Shown: positions 44,941 to 57,813 of the stretch, one piece after another
Layout: each line of letters starts with the position of its first letter
How positions within the stretch are numbered: the first letter of the stretch is position 1
Assembly (NCBI RefSeq): GCF_000226115.1
Contig: NC_016457.1
Location: 5,456,001-5,520,000, forward strand
Source: Thermothielavioides terrestris NRRL 8126
Taxonomy: Eukaryota > Ascomycota > Sordariomycetes > Sordariales > Chaetomiaceae
Length of the DNA stretch: 64,000 nt
Direction of reading: 5' to 3'
Notes under the pieces: model-generated
The model's database searches: none
What the model saw: the letters and a program-made list of their open reading frames with translations, nothing else
What the model was told of the DNA's origin: nothing
Program-made: the position numbers and the translations under genes

Positions 44941-47900
44941 GGTGAGCTAGGTACCGAAGTTTACTTCGATATAGGCAGCAATACCAACCTCGTCGATAAG
45001 GAGTTTATCTCTAAATAGGCTAAAAACCTATATTAGATTGATATAAAGCTATACTTTGTCAAAGGTGTTAGAGCCTATACCAAAGTTAAAAAGTAAGTCG
45101 AGTTTAACTTCTATATCCAAGGAATTGTCTATAGTACTAAAGTGGACAGTTACTTCATTATAATAGCTAATGTTATTAAAGGTTTAAAAGCAAAACTATT
45201 GATTAGAACTAACTTTATACTTTATAACAGAGTAAAGATTAACCTTAATATATCTACCTATTACTTCTAGTCTATCTACAATATAAAGGTAAGAGTGTAT
45301 ATAGAACAGAAAAGAATAATCTAGAAGGTGAAAGCTGTAAACACTATAACGGTCGCACCTATAACGGAATACCTAATTAAGACTATATTCAAGTATATAG
45401 ATACTGATAACGACAATCTAGGTAGCTAGAAACGTAAGCTCTACTTCGCTTTATACGTCGAGGGTATATTGGACGTCGTTATAGACGTGAAAAGCGTATA
45501 CTAGGCTATTATAAAGAACAATACCATTTATCTAATCACTATTGTCGAAGGATAGTGTATTAGACACCTTCTTTAGTATAGCCTAGAGGAGGACATTTAG
45601 GCAATAGTATAGAACCTTATATAGTAGACCTAGAATAACGTTATAGACGACAAATATATATAGATAACGACGACTATATAATAGGAGCCTAGTAGTAAAG
45701 AACCGATAACGAAGATACTAATAGAGGATAAGTATAAGCTACCTACTAAGTAGGAGTTCTATACGCTATTCTATAGTATTAAGAAACTAGACGACATCCT
45801 ATATATTAAGTTAGTAGTAGAGGTAAGTGTCTATAGCAGGGATAAACGGTATATAGAAGAGATAAAGGCACTGCTAGATAAGTATAATGTCTTTTATAAC
45901 TATAGCATTGTCCTTATACTAGAGGATTAGAAGATAAGAATTCTATTTATCGACAGATAGTAGAATTAGCTTAAGCCTATTCGGGTTTACCTATTAAGCG
46001 CTAAAGACTAAGCGATCGTCGACGAAGAATATAATAAACTATATATATAAAGAAAGATAGACTTTATAGACTAATCGACCTTTGTCGCTTGCCTAGTCTT
46101 CGTAGTCTACTATATAGTTGCTAGAAAAACGAAAGGCAGAGCTATAGTGGACCTCTAGCCCCTAAATACGTTGGTAGTACCAAATATATACCTATTGCCC
46201 AACTAAGACAATATTATAAATATAATAATAGATAATACGATCTTTATAGTATTCGACGCCTCTAGATTCTTCTTCTAGCTTCTAGTCGTAGAAGAATACT
46301 ATAACTATATAGTGGTCATTAGTCTTAGAGGTTTAGAACGTTTAAACGTTGTACTAATAGGATTTAAAAACTTATTAGCTTTCGTATAGCGCTTTATAGA
46401 CCGCTTGTTCTATAAGTATAAGCACTTTGTATACGCCTTTATCGACGATATCATTATCGCTAGTAAGAATATAGAGAAGTACCTTAAGTACATTGAGACG
46501 GTTCTCGATATCCTCAATAAGGTACACGTTTATATTTCGATAGAAAAATCCTTTATAGCCTACTTGTCAGTGAGACTACTTAGCTATATAGTTAATAGCG
46601 AAGGAGTAGCTAAGATAGACGATAAGATCGTTATATTTAAGAAACTTAAGTTCCCCAATACTTTTAAGACTTTAGAGTAGTACCTTAGTATAGCTAGATA
46701 GCTATATAAAGGTATCCTATAGTATATAGCGAAAGTGTAGCCTCTATAGGACTATAAAACTAAGCTCCTTATCTAAGGGAGAGTGAACGGAGACCTTCCT
46801 ATCGCTAAGTCGAAGAACGCTAGGAAAGTATTTACTTCGAACGTTAAATTCGAGCCTACGTTAGTAGAACTAAAGTCCTTTAAGTTGCTATAGGAATACC
46901 TATATAAGTAGTACTTCCTATATTATCACTGTCTTAATAAGCCACTATTTATTAAGCTTGATATAAGTAGCAAGGGATATAGAGCAATCGTCTTTCAACT
47001 CTATAGCAAATAGGATAGTACTAATATCCTTGGCTAAGATATCCTAAATAGCGAGATCTAACCTATTATATTCTTATCCTACCTAACTTCTAACGTAGAA
47101 AGGAAGTATAAGAGTATAGAAGTAGAAGTCGCTATTGTTGTATAGGTAGTTAGGAAGCTTCGAAAAATAGTATAGTCAAACTAATACCCTATAAACATCC
47201 TAATAGACTATATAGTAACTAGAGGCATTGTAAAGTATATATCTCTCGCTACTATAGACCTTATAAAGGCTAATTTAAAGCTCGCTAATGCTATAAACTA
47301 GCTATCCTAGTTCAACCTCAATATTTTCTATATACTAGGAAAGCTCAACATTATACTAGACGCTCTATTACGTTTACCGACCTTCGAGGAGGATACCCCT
47401 AATGAAACCTAAGACGCTATCAACGAACTAGAGGACATTTAGTCCATTACCTAGATCGATACTAAGGAATACTACGCTATAGACACTAGTATCTTCGAAC
47501 TAGTTATTAGTAACAAGTTTAAAGCTAAGCTGACTATAGTTTACTCTAACGACTATTAGTATAACAAGATTATTAAGAGTCTCTATAATATAGAAGAACG
47601 AGCTAAGAAGATCGCTAAGTAGAGAGAACGTAAAAAGCGAGAAGAAGAGCTACGAAGAAAGTAGTACCAAAAGCTATAGCTTAGACTCTATAAACTGAAG
47701 GACAGTCTCCTCTACTATATCGACTACGAAAGAGCGAAGAAGCTTTATATCCCTAGTAGCTATATTAAGGATATTCTTACTATTGTATACGACAATACTT
47801 ACCACTTTAGTATAGACAATATAATAGCGAACCTCTTAGTATTTGTATTTAACTAAAAGCATTAGATAGTATATAAATACGTTCGGTACTACCCTATATA

Positions 47901-49200
47901 TAGAGAGAACTAGACTTTGAGAGAACTAAAGCCTAGAGACCTTTAGCTAATTTGGACACTACTATAGCCTTTCTATATTATTACTATAGATTTTATTGTC
48001 GGTTTACCTACTATACCCTTCGAAGGGATATCGTAGTCAATGAAAAAGTACTTAATCCTCAACGCTATATACACTATTACCTATAAGTTTAGTAAGAAGA
48101 AGCTTCTTATAGCTAGAAACGATAAAATGTTAGTAGAGGAATAGGCTATTATAATCTTTAAAGCATTGATATATATAGATTAGAGACTCCTAGTGTAAAT
48201 TATTAGCAACTAAGATACTAAGTTCACCTTTGACCTATAGAAGGAAATCTTTTGTATTTTAGGCGTTAGCCTCCTTTTCTCGATAGCCTATTATCCCTAG
48301 ACGGACGGTTAGTTAAAGAGGATAAACTAGATAATAGAAATCGCTATCTATATAGAAGCTATAGAAAAACTAGGAACGCTATAGCCTCTACTTCTCTCTA
48401 CGTTGTAGTATAACCTTAATAATATATTTATAGTCACTATCGGAAGATCGTTAAACAAGTTGGTATATAGCTTTAAACTACACTCTATCCTAGATATACT
48501 TTACTATAAGAAGGGTACCGTTGCCTTCGCCAAAGCTATTAGTGTCCTTAGACAATAGTATTAGGAGGAAGTAGTAGAATAGATCGATTATATAAGCGCT
48601 ATCGCAAAGATATATTATAACGATAAGTATATACCTACTAAGTTCGAAGTAGGAGATATCGTTTACCTACAACTGTACAACGGATACTATCTTTTAGGAA
48701 AGCCTAAACGAAAGTAGTCGCTATAGTAGGTAGGACTATTCAAGATTGTCTATAAAATCGATAGGAACGCCTATAAGCTTGACTTCCTAGCTAGTTGGAA
48801 AGTCTATCCTATAGTTTTAGTTTCCTAGTTATAGAAACTAGATTAGGGGAAAGACCCCTTTAGCTATAACGTAGAGCCCCCTAGCCCTATAATCGTTAAC
48901 GGAGATAAGTATTAGGAAATCGAGAGAATTGTACAACAACGTATTATCTAGAGGAACTGAAGACCTAAGGTCAAGTATCTAGTATAATAAAAAGGATTTA
49001 CTACTAAGGACGACTAGTAGATCCTATATATCTAGCTTGTTAACAGTGCTAAAGAACTTGTCGAGGAGTACGAAAAGGTATACCCTATCGACTAGGAGAA
49101 GGAACATTGTAACAAAGGTATTGCTACTAAGGAATAGGAGGAAGTGAAGGAGATTCTTCGATCTTAGAACCGAGTTGTCGTCGAGCTACTATAGAGGAAA
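44941..49200 (+). pseudogene. Gypsy 2 pol relic (PR-RT-RH-IN-chromodomain)
   Basis: The protease motif DIGS is at 44968-44979 (VYFDIGSNTNLVDKEF). Reverse transcriptase follows, with FIDD at 46438-46449 in the 91-codon open remnant 46405-46680. RNase H is near 46.9-47.3 kb. The integrase core has its first Asp at 47989 (DFIVGLP) and a second at 48214. A chromodomain-like stretch lies at about 48915-49065. Stops are nearly all TAA/TAG. This order defines a chromovirus-type Gypsy element; no intact product is possible. Confidence 0.9.
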
Positions 49201-49899
49201 GGTAACGACTATTGACAACTATACTGTTATTGACTTTCCCTTTCCTTTTTTCCTATTTCCTTCTCTTCCTTTCGTTTATTTATATTTTCTTTATTAGAAT
49301 ATATTCGTTTTAGTATATCTATCACTGCTATATCGCTACTAGACATATAAGTACCGTCCTCTATCTTATAGATCTCCTAGTTTTTCCTCTCTTTACCCTT
49401 TACTTAGATATTACTAACACTTTTAGTTATAAAACTATAGTCATTTAGTTCGTCAAACACTTTACTTATCCTAGTTTTCCTATATATAGATTTGCTACTG
49501 ACCTTAACCTATAAATAGTTAGGGAAAGCTATTCTATTGCTATAAAGGTATAGGGCTTCGAGCTTCGAAGGTATAATGTTCTATTCTTTAGCTACTATTA
49601 GATAGCAATACTGTTTATTGGCTATAGGTATTATACTATTGTTTTTATTTACTTCTAGAATAGCCTAACGTAGGCTACTATAATTTCCTTTCTTTTTATA
49701 TATCAACCTTAACGTATCTATCTTCCCTAACAATTCTTTATCGTAGTTATTTATATTTATTGTACAATCGATCGTTAGACCTTTTTATTACTAAGCTATA
49801 TATATTTATATAAGCTACCGTTAGTCGGTATACGCTTATACTATATTTACGAATTAAGACAATCTACTATATATTCTCGCGGTACCTATATTAACAATA

Positions 49900-52013
49900 G
49901 AGGCGACTATATAGTCGATTCTCTTAGCTTACTAACGTTATTAAGTAGCGAAATACTTAAGTACGATTATATCGATATTATAGAGGGAGACACTTGACTA
50001 GCCTTCGTCGTTTATAAGATACTTCTTTATATAAGAAAGACACTCGTTAAAGGCTACACTACTAATACTTAGAAGAGGGAAAGCGCTTAACTCGTAGCTA
50101 AGTAAATAGGAGGAGTAAAGAAAATCGACAATACGCCTAACATTCCTTTATATACTCTAGAAGCTTCTACGTTCTATTAGACTGTTACTAAAGACATTGC
50201 TACTAGAACTACTTATAACAATGAAATGATAGCTACTAAAGAAGCCGATATAGCTAAAGCAATCTAAAACAGCTTGGAGACCGCTTATAAAGAGCGATAG
50301 TAGAATGTTACTATAGACTTTATCGTAGTGTCTAACAATAAATAGGAAGTCTATAAAGACTACAACAAAGTACTAGATAGCGACGCTATATAAAAGCGCT
50401 TAGAAACTCTCTTAACTTATAAGTATATAGAAGGGGAATAGCCTCTACAATATACACTAGGGATTAAGTATCTAGAAACTAGTAACGTCTCCTCTACTAG
50501 CGTATAGCGCTAAGAAGTCTAGTAAACTCTATATATCGCGTTAGAAGATAAGGCCGCTACAACTAACGACGACCTAGATATCTCCGACGACGATAGTACC
50601 GATTACACTAGTGATAAGGAGGATATAGCGACTAAGCTATACTATATCCTAGAGCTTTAGAAAACCTATATATTATATAAATACTCTTAGCGCCTAACTA
50701 GAGCTACGAACAAGTATATCGCTACTATAAGCAAAGTACTTACTTATATATATATAGATTTTAGTTACAATGACGAATATATAGCTAAGCTAGCGATATA
50801 ATTCACTAGGTTCTATCGTATAGTCCTAAAGAAGGATTTTAGTAATAAGCCTGCTAGTTTCGTATACAACCTATATATTCAAAGGATTAAAGATACAATT
50901 AAGAGAGCCTTTAAAGAGTTCTAAGAGACAAATATAGTTATAGTAAACTATATATCAACTACGATAGAAATCCTTATATTATATTATATTTTGCCTAAAG
51001 GCGAGGGCAACCCTTCTATAAACGCGATATTAGTAGAGCTCGGACTAGCCTATTACAACAACGCTTAAGCTATAGATATAGCGAGCGGTACTAGCTATAT
51101 AGTCACTATAAACAATAACGTTATTAAATCTTTATAAACAGATATAAAAGCAGTATAAACGTTAACCAAGGATCTACTCTAATTCGCCTAGAAGTACCGA
51201 GTCTACGTCAAAGAAGTCGAAAAAACTATAGTAGAATCAGCAAAGTTCATTAGTATATTAGAAGTAAATAGCAAAGCTAGTAACCTAGATCCTAGTAGTC
51301 TTGCCTTCTAGGGCGACCTTAATAATATATACTATTACTAAATAGTAAAGATTAGCGACCTATAGCTAGTGTATAACAAGACTATAATGGATCTTCGTTA
51401 TAAGAACAACGCCCTTCTAAAGAAGATCGACCTCGCTATCTAAACGATAGTAAACCTATACGACGGCATTTACATAGGACTAGTATAGCGTATATAGGAC
51501 GTTGAACGCTATTTAGCGGCTATTAAGACCTAAGCTACTACAATAGACTTACCTACTATAAAGGTAGCCATTATAAAACAAGCTAGAACATCCGTTTAGA
51601 CCGCTAGCTACTATAAAGCGATACCTAAGATCGTTTATACTGCAACTACAACTATAGTATACGCTATTAAAGCTATATAGTTGCCTATATAGAAGACGCT
51701 AAGCAAGACACCTATAGCTAAAGCTACGCTATTGGTTATACTAGTAACGCCGGCTAAGACGCTATAGAGTTAGTGTAATAACGATACTCGATCGACGTTA
51801 GAAGCTAAAACTGTCGAGGTTATAGGTAGTAAACGCTAAAGAAAAGTAATAATCGACGACAAGGTATAGAAGACGTTAATGCGTCCTCCTAAGAAAGTTA
51901 AGAAGATACTTGTATTCGCTAAACGTAGAGTAGCTACGAAGACGTCGAAAGTAGCTAGGGACGACCTATACGCTAGCGATAGTACCGTTGACCTAGACAA
52001 GTAGAATAAATGA
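49900..52013 (+). pseudogene. Extra decayed ORF after pol in Gypsy 2
   Basis: One plus-strand frame can be followed in constant register from about 49923 to a TGA at 52011-52013, about 700 codons. It is interrupted almost only by TAA/TAG, which RIP makes from CAA, CAG or TGG, with one internal TGA near 49996. Readable pieces include KKIDNTPNIPLYTLEAS, RATNKYIATISKVLTYIYID, NKPASFVYNLYIQRIKDTIK, a coiled-coil-like MDLRYKNNALLKKIDLAI and a basic tail KKVKKILVFAKRRVATKTSK. I recognise no domain, signal peptide or clear membrane segment. It lies between pol and the 3' LTR in the same orientation. Possible roles are an accessory protein, a captured host gene or a displaced gag. Confidence 0.6.
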
Positions 52014-52185
52014 ATAGACAAATCGTAATAGAAGACCTTGCTATAGACTAGAATAACGGATATAGAAATCCTATATAGAGTATAATGTAGATTAGTTTTC
52101 TTCCTTTCTATATACTCCTTTATTTTATATTGAGTTCTATAATAATGGCGAAGACGCTATCTTTTTCTTCTTGTCCCTAAGCACT

Positions 52186-52434
52186 TGTCATATATAACTA
52201 TAGCAAGGGCACCTATAACTGTACCGCGGTCAGGGGTGACGAGCGTTCCCTTAAAAAAGGGAACTTCGCCTACAACCCCTTCGTAGAATAGTAGACTACA
52301 TCAATATACTTTTGTAATATATACTAGTGTTCAGGAGTGCCGCCTTATTAGCTGACGAGGCTAAGAGGCATTGATCTTTCTTACCCTTATACGTTTACCG
52401 CTAGATGGTCACCGAGCACCATCTGCGTATAACA
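52186..52434 (+). repeat. Gypsy 2 3' LTR
   Basis: 249 bp, identical in length to the 5' LTR. It starts TGTCATATATAAC (TG retained), ends GTATAACA, and is followed by the duplication CTTTT. Confidence 0.95.
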
Positions 52435-52439
52435 CTTTT

Positions 52440-55400
52440 ATCGTATTAAGGGAAACCGTATATAGAGAAAAACCCTTATTATATAAGCCGAATATTTTTC
52501 TTCTACTGTTGTAGCTATGTAATGGGTATTATTTTTATAAAAGAATCTATAAGATTTTCCTTTAAAGGAATATATTTTATTTGAATCTCGTTATTTTCTA
52601 GCAATTCTCAAATAAAGTAATATCGGATATCAATATACTTAGTTCTCTTATAAAATTCAAGGTTATTAGCAAGTTTTATAGCGCTAGTATTATCAACTAG
52701 TATAAGAGGAAGTTGTTTTAGAATAGGTATAGAAAGCTCTCTTGTTATATAGTTAAAACTATTGCATATATATAATGCCTCTTTATAAGCATCGGCTAAA
52801 GCTATATATTCTACCTCTATAGTAGAGGTTACAACGGTTTTCTAAAGAGTACTACTCCAACTTATAGTGTTATTAGCGAGCATTGTTATATAGCTAGTTA
52901 CTAATCGTCTAATATCAAGGCAGCTTACCTAATCAGAGTTACAATATATTTTTAATATTAATTCTTTTATATTAGAGCAATTATAGAGTATTCCTTCCTT
53001 TAGGCAGTTATAAAGGTATACAAAGATATTATCAACGGCTAGGAAATGTTCCTTTGCTAGATTTAAAGCGTATTTAGCACACCTTTGTATAGGATAAGCA
53101 ATATCAGAGCGCGTTTTAACTGCTAAGTATAATATTGAACCAACGTATCGTTGATACTCAACAGTCTCTTTATAGGTGGCTTGCCTATTATTTTTATATA
53201 GCTTTATATTTCAAGTTAGACTCTTTCTCAGTAGAAGTTCCTCCTTGTTATACTTCTTTATTATATTTCTAATATATTTTTCTTAGTAAAGGAGGAGAGT
53301 TTTATTCTTCTTGTTTATCTTCATTTATATACTAAGAAAAGTATTTACTTCGCTAATGTATTTAAGCTCTATATCCGTAGAGATCTTTTCTAATATCTCT
53401 TTTATCTATTTATAATTTAGGCTAATTATTATTAGATTATCTACGTAGCAAAGCAATATCATCTTATAGTTATAATTTATAAAGGCTCCTTCATTATATA
53501 GTATTGCTTTGAAGCTAAGTTTATTTAGGATATTAGAGAGGTATTTATACCAAAGTCTTAGTAATTGTTTTAGACTATATAAGGCCTTTTTCAGTTTAAA
53601 GCACTTCTTATTTTTATCGAGGTCGTTATAAAAACCTTATAGCAAAGTAACATATATATCAGTATCAATATCTATATATACAAAGGCATTCTTAACATCA
53701 AATTGGTGAAGTATCTAACCTAGGGCAGTAGCTAAGACAAAGGTTATACAATATATCTCTAGACGGTATACTATAGAGAAAGTCTCTAAGTAATCTAGTC
53801 CTTCTATTTGTTTAAAGCCTTGAACTACCCATCTAGCCTTATATTTTATTATATTGTTATTTTGATCGGTCTTCAACCTATATACCTAATGGGCACTAAA
53901 TGGTTATCTATCCTTAGAAATATCAACAATATCCTAAATATCCTTGTCAACGAGCTTAGATATTTCAAGCTTCATTGCCTTAGACCAGTTATTAGCGTAG
54001 AGACCAGTTGTTGCTTAGTTATAACTATTTAGCTCATTATTCCCTTCTTTTATTAGAAATATATCTAAATATTTATCTGTTATCTATATACAGTGGTATA
54101 TCTTTTAGAATTATTTATAGTATTAGTCTTCTTTACAAGGGATTTCAACGACAAGTTCTTTATCGCTATTATTATCATTATCTTATATTGCTATAGCAGA
54201 GGAGTTTATACTTACAGTCATTGACCTCGTTATTATCCTTAGATTTCTCTTAACTATATTATCCTCTTCTATTTAAGGCTAAGACTAAGCCAAAGTCTTA
54301 TTTTAAAAGTTATCTAGAGTATTATTCTAAGAGTTATTTAGAGAGTTATTAGGTATTTCTATATCTAAGTCTACAAGTTGGTTATCTATCTCTTTATTTT
54401 TATTATTAAGCTCTTTATTAGAGAATTGGCCTTCAAATATTTTAATATCACAGGTCTAGAAAGCCCATTGTTTATTTATATCAAAGACTTTATAGATATA
54501 ACTATCTTACCTAAATCCTATTAATATACCTTCCGTAGCTTGTTTAGCGAACTTATTATTGCTATTTGGTCCCTTTATCTTATAGTAAGCTTTGGATTCC
54601 CAGATTTTTATATTATTAATATTTGGTTTTATTTTATATTTTATCTTAAAAGGAGTTTTATATTTAAAACTCGAATAGGGAGTTTTATTATAGATATCGG
54701 TAGCAGCTAATAGAGCTTCTCTCCAAAGGTATTTCAGAGCTCTCGAATCTATTAACATTACTCTTACTCTTATAAGCAACGTCTGATTTATACGCTCTAG
54801 AAAGCCGTTTAGCTCTTTAGTATTAGCTAGTGAACGCTAATGTATTATACCTTCTCTAAGAAGAAAGTTTTCAAATATCTTAGATATATATTCACCACTG
54901 TTATCACTTTAGAAAATATATATCCTTTTATTATCTTTATTATTCTCTGACCTTGCCTTGAATTTAACAAAGGCATTATAGACTTCGTCTTTAGTACAAA
55001 GCAGTTCTACCTCTAGGAATCTAGTTCCTTTATTTAGAAAGGTTATAAAATATCGATATCTATTATAGGTAGGCGTTTTAAAAGGGCTATAGAGGTCACT
55101 ACTTATTTTATCAAGGTATTCGTATACCATTTTATTAGTTGATACTCGGTACACCTTATTTTTAAAGAAAGCTTTAAGACAGACTTTACAACAGTTATCT
55201 TTATTCTTATTCTTCTTCTTTATATAAGTGTTATTAGAAGAAGTATTTTTTATTAGGTTATCTATATTCCTTTTATTTAGGTAACCGAAACGCCTATACA
55301 ATGTCTCAATATCTACTGCCCTCTTAATATAATTTATCAGAGGTAGATTTTTATTCTAGTTATTGATTATTAGGATATAGAATAATCCATCTCTCTTTTC

Positions 55401-57026
55401 TCCTTAGGCTATTGTTCTAAAGTCTAAGGTCCTCACTAAGTATAGATATCTATTTGTAGTTATTGTTAACAACTATAGTAAGGCAAAGACACTTATTATA
55501 TTTATTCTCATCTCTAGGATATAGTAGTAGTTCTTCTAAGTGACTACAGTTATTTTATTTGTTATTAGATTAAAGAGAGCTGTTTTAATATTCCTAATTT
55601 CAGTTATATTTATAGTTATTACCTTACTCTAAGCAACTTATTTCTTTATAGGTTTAAATAAGGAGAAGAGTCTTCTATTAGCTATTACATTTATCTAGGC
55701 ACTAATATTAGCTATAAAGCTATCTAAGTATACCTCTAGAGCCAAAGACTTTCCCTCCTTTTCCAATCTCTTAAACATCACTCGGAGGAGGTGATCTAGG
55801 TTATTATTATTATTATTAGTATCTATTGCTAAGAAGGTATTATTTATTAAAATATTAAGGTTATTTACCTTAAAGTGATCCTTCTCGTTATCTAAATCTA
55901 TCTTACTAATATCAAGGCAATCTTCGAATTCTAAATCGGCATTCGAATCATTATCGGTATCTATTTCAGCATTGGGATTTATAGTAGGGGAAGCTAAAGG
56001 AGCTAAGGGAGGTTTATTAGTATTATAGACTTATAGAGAGTTGGAACTAGCGTTTAATTCCAAATCTATATTATTTAACAAGGCCTATTTTACTATAGCC
56101 AAATGGATTTTCTTCTCTCTCTCTTCCTTTCTCTTATTTGGCTTTTAGATAGCTTTCGAAACAAGGGAGGATTTGTATTTCCAGCCCTTAGGAGCTTTTT
56201 CTAGGTATAGAAAGGCATAGTTATCTATAGTATATCCAACGAGCTTATAGTAACTACACTTTATCTTCTTCTCCTTCTTTCTCTTTACAACACTAAAGAC
56301 TTAGTCCTTATTTATATTATAAGAGATACCAAGCCTCCTAGATTTATCTAAAAGGCTAGTAGAGAGAGAATCAAAGGTATAGGCATTAGGATTTTTCTAG
56401 AGAGTCTAAATTATTGAACTAACAAACCCCTTAAATTCCTTTATTAAACTAAACAACATCTAAACGATATTCACTTCCTTAGAGAGTTCAATATCCTATA
56501 ATTTTAGATCGTTAATACTCTCTTTCACTTTATTAAGGTATTTTTCTACTAAATCAAAGTTTTCCAACTAGTAATTAAAATACTCTTTCAGTAGGAGGTA
56601 TTTAGAGGTAAAGCCTTCAAAGTAATATAGCTCCTTATACTACTCCTAAGCTTAAAAAGCGGTTTCAATGCCCTTTATTTAGTGGAGAGGGCCATCTTCT
56701 ACCTAGAGCTTTATCTTAGCTAGTACTTTCTTTTAACGCTTTTTAATATCGTTATTAGCACTCTCAAAGGCATCTTCAAAGCCAAGTTTTATTAGGCAAG
56801 CCTCTATTCGAAGGGCCTATATAACGTAGTTCTCTACTCCTTTAAGTTTTTCGAAGGTATAGATCTTCTATAAAGAAGCTATTACCTTAAATCGGAATCT
56901 CCTAGTTAAAAGAAAGACCAAAGGAAGTTATTATTTCTAATAGAATTTCCTAGGAAAAACTAAAGGAGATAGGATCCTACAGTGAAGGAAATCCTTATTC
57001 CTAGATATAGCTCCGGACTTATAACC
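52440..57026 (-). pseudogene. Copia gag-pol relic
   Basis: Read on the minus strand from high to low coordinate. A possible primer-binding site GGTTATAAGTCCGGAGC lies next to the LTR, then a gag-like region (about 56.9-55.9 kb). A GAG-pre-integrase/integrase part follows near 55301-54909 (CKVCLKAFF, then DLYSPFKTPTYNRYRYFITF) and 54779-54507 (LLAATDIYNKTPYSSFKYKT). Reverse transcriptase is at about 53.7-53.4 kb, with HQFDVKNAFVYIDID, KKALYSLKQLLRLWYKYL and YVDN, where the catalytic YVDD has lost an Asp codon to a G-to-A change. RNase H (STIEVEYIALADAYKEA) is near 52.85-52.8 kb and the frame ends near 52.5 kb. The order integrase before reverse transcriptase defines Copia. Confidence 0.92.
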
Positions 57027-57808
57027 TATTAGAGAGATAGATTATTATTATACTAGAAGAGAGGGCTAGTATAGGAGGGCAAGTTCAGAGGTATACACTG
57101 GAAGTACAGAGTAGGTCGATCAGGAGGTATTAGAAGGATCGGAGGTTCGGCAAGGTACCCTATAGGTATAAGGTAAATAGTTTAGTAGGAGGGTTCGGAG
57201 GATAGTTCGGAAGGTTAGGAGCAGGATAGCTAATTGCAAACATATAAGGTCTTCGGACTCTAGTGCTATTGTACTTCGTCACAGAGATAGCGTAGCATAG
57301 GTAGTAGTTGCGGTATATATAAAAATAGATTAAAGAAGCAGAGGCTACAAGTTCAACTCGTAAAAGGATCTATTTAGTTTAAGGTTCTATCTTCTAGAGC
57401 TAGGAGGCACTATAGTATTTATAGTTCTAGAGCTACGGTACGTACTTTAGCTAATTTGGCCAAGGTTCAACTGATTAGAATGTTCTAACGAAGCTGCACT
57501 AGCTATATTTAGCTAGGTTATCAAAGTATAATGTATAGAACTAATCAGAGCCGCACTGAACGTTCTGACGGAGCTACACTAGCCGCATTTAGCTAAGTTA
57601 TCAAAGTATAACGTTCAATATCTATATACTCGGATTTGAACGGCTCCGATCTGACAGTTCGGATCAGATACATCAGTTCCAACAGCTCAGATCCAATGAC
57701 TTAAATCCGCTTTAGTACTATAGTAGTTATAACGTTATAGAACCTTTAGAGGGAGCTTTATTATAGGGAATGCTTAGTATTAGTTATTTATATTGTTATA
57801 TATTAATA
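57027..57808 (-). repeat. Copia 5' LTR (right copy, 112 bp shorter)
   Basis: This is a direct copy of 40677-41570 with a single 112-bp deletion after GATCCGCTT-type sequence near 57713; apart from it, the lengths agree exactly. Differences from the left copy are overwhelmingly transitions, in both directions. Confidence 0.93.
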
Positions 57809-57813
57809 ACTTA

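Larger units (their letters stand above)
41849..52434 (+). mobile_element. Ty3/Gypsy LTR retrotransposon 2, nested, 10.6 kb
   Basis: The LTRs are 249 bp each (41849-42097, 52186-52434), with TGTCAT...ATAACA ends (TG turned to TA in the left copy). A perfect 5-bp duplication CTTTT flanks it (41844-41848, 52435-52439). A primer-binding site starts TGGTGCCTACTAACG at 42100, two bases after the LTR. It lies within the Copia element and is therefore younger than that insertion. At 10586 bp it is long for a fungal Gypsy element, partly because of an extra coding relic after pol. Confidence 0.95.
40677..57808 (-). mobile_element. Ty1/Copia LTR retrotransposon, interrupted by Gypsy 2
   Basis: The LTRs are 40677-41570 (894 bp, 3' LTR in element sense) and 57027-57808 (782 bp, 5' LTR). 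Both start TGTCAGAGAGATAG or its RIP form TATTAGAG on the plus strand and end TTAACA or TTAATA. A perfect duplication ACTTA flanks the element (40672-40676, 57809-57813). Removing the nested Gypsy 2 with one duplication copy leaves about 6.5 kb, a normal Copia size. Coding relics run on the minus strand in Copia order. Confidence 0.95.

Noticed and set aside
42098..52185. Two separate elements instead of one long Gypsy 2
   Set aside because: I found no second LTR pair or duplication inside, and the outer LTRs match in length with a perfect CTTTT duplication. A single element with an extra frame is simpler, though not proven.
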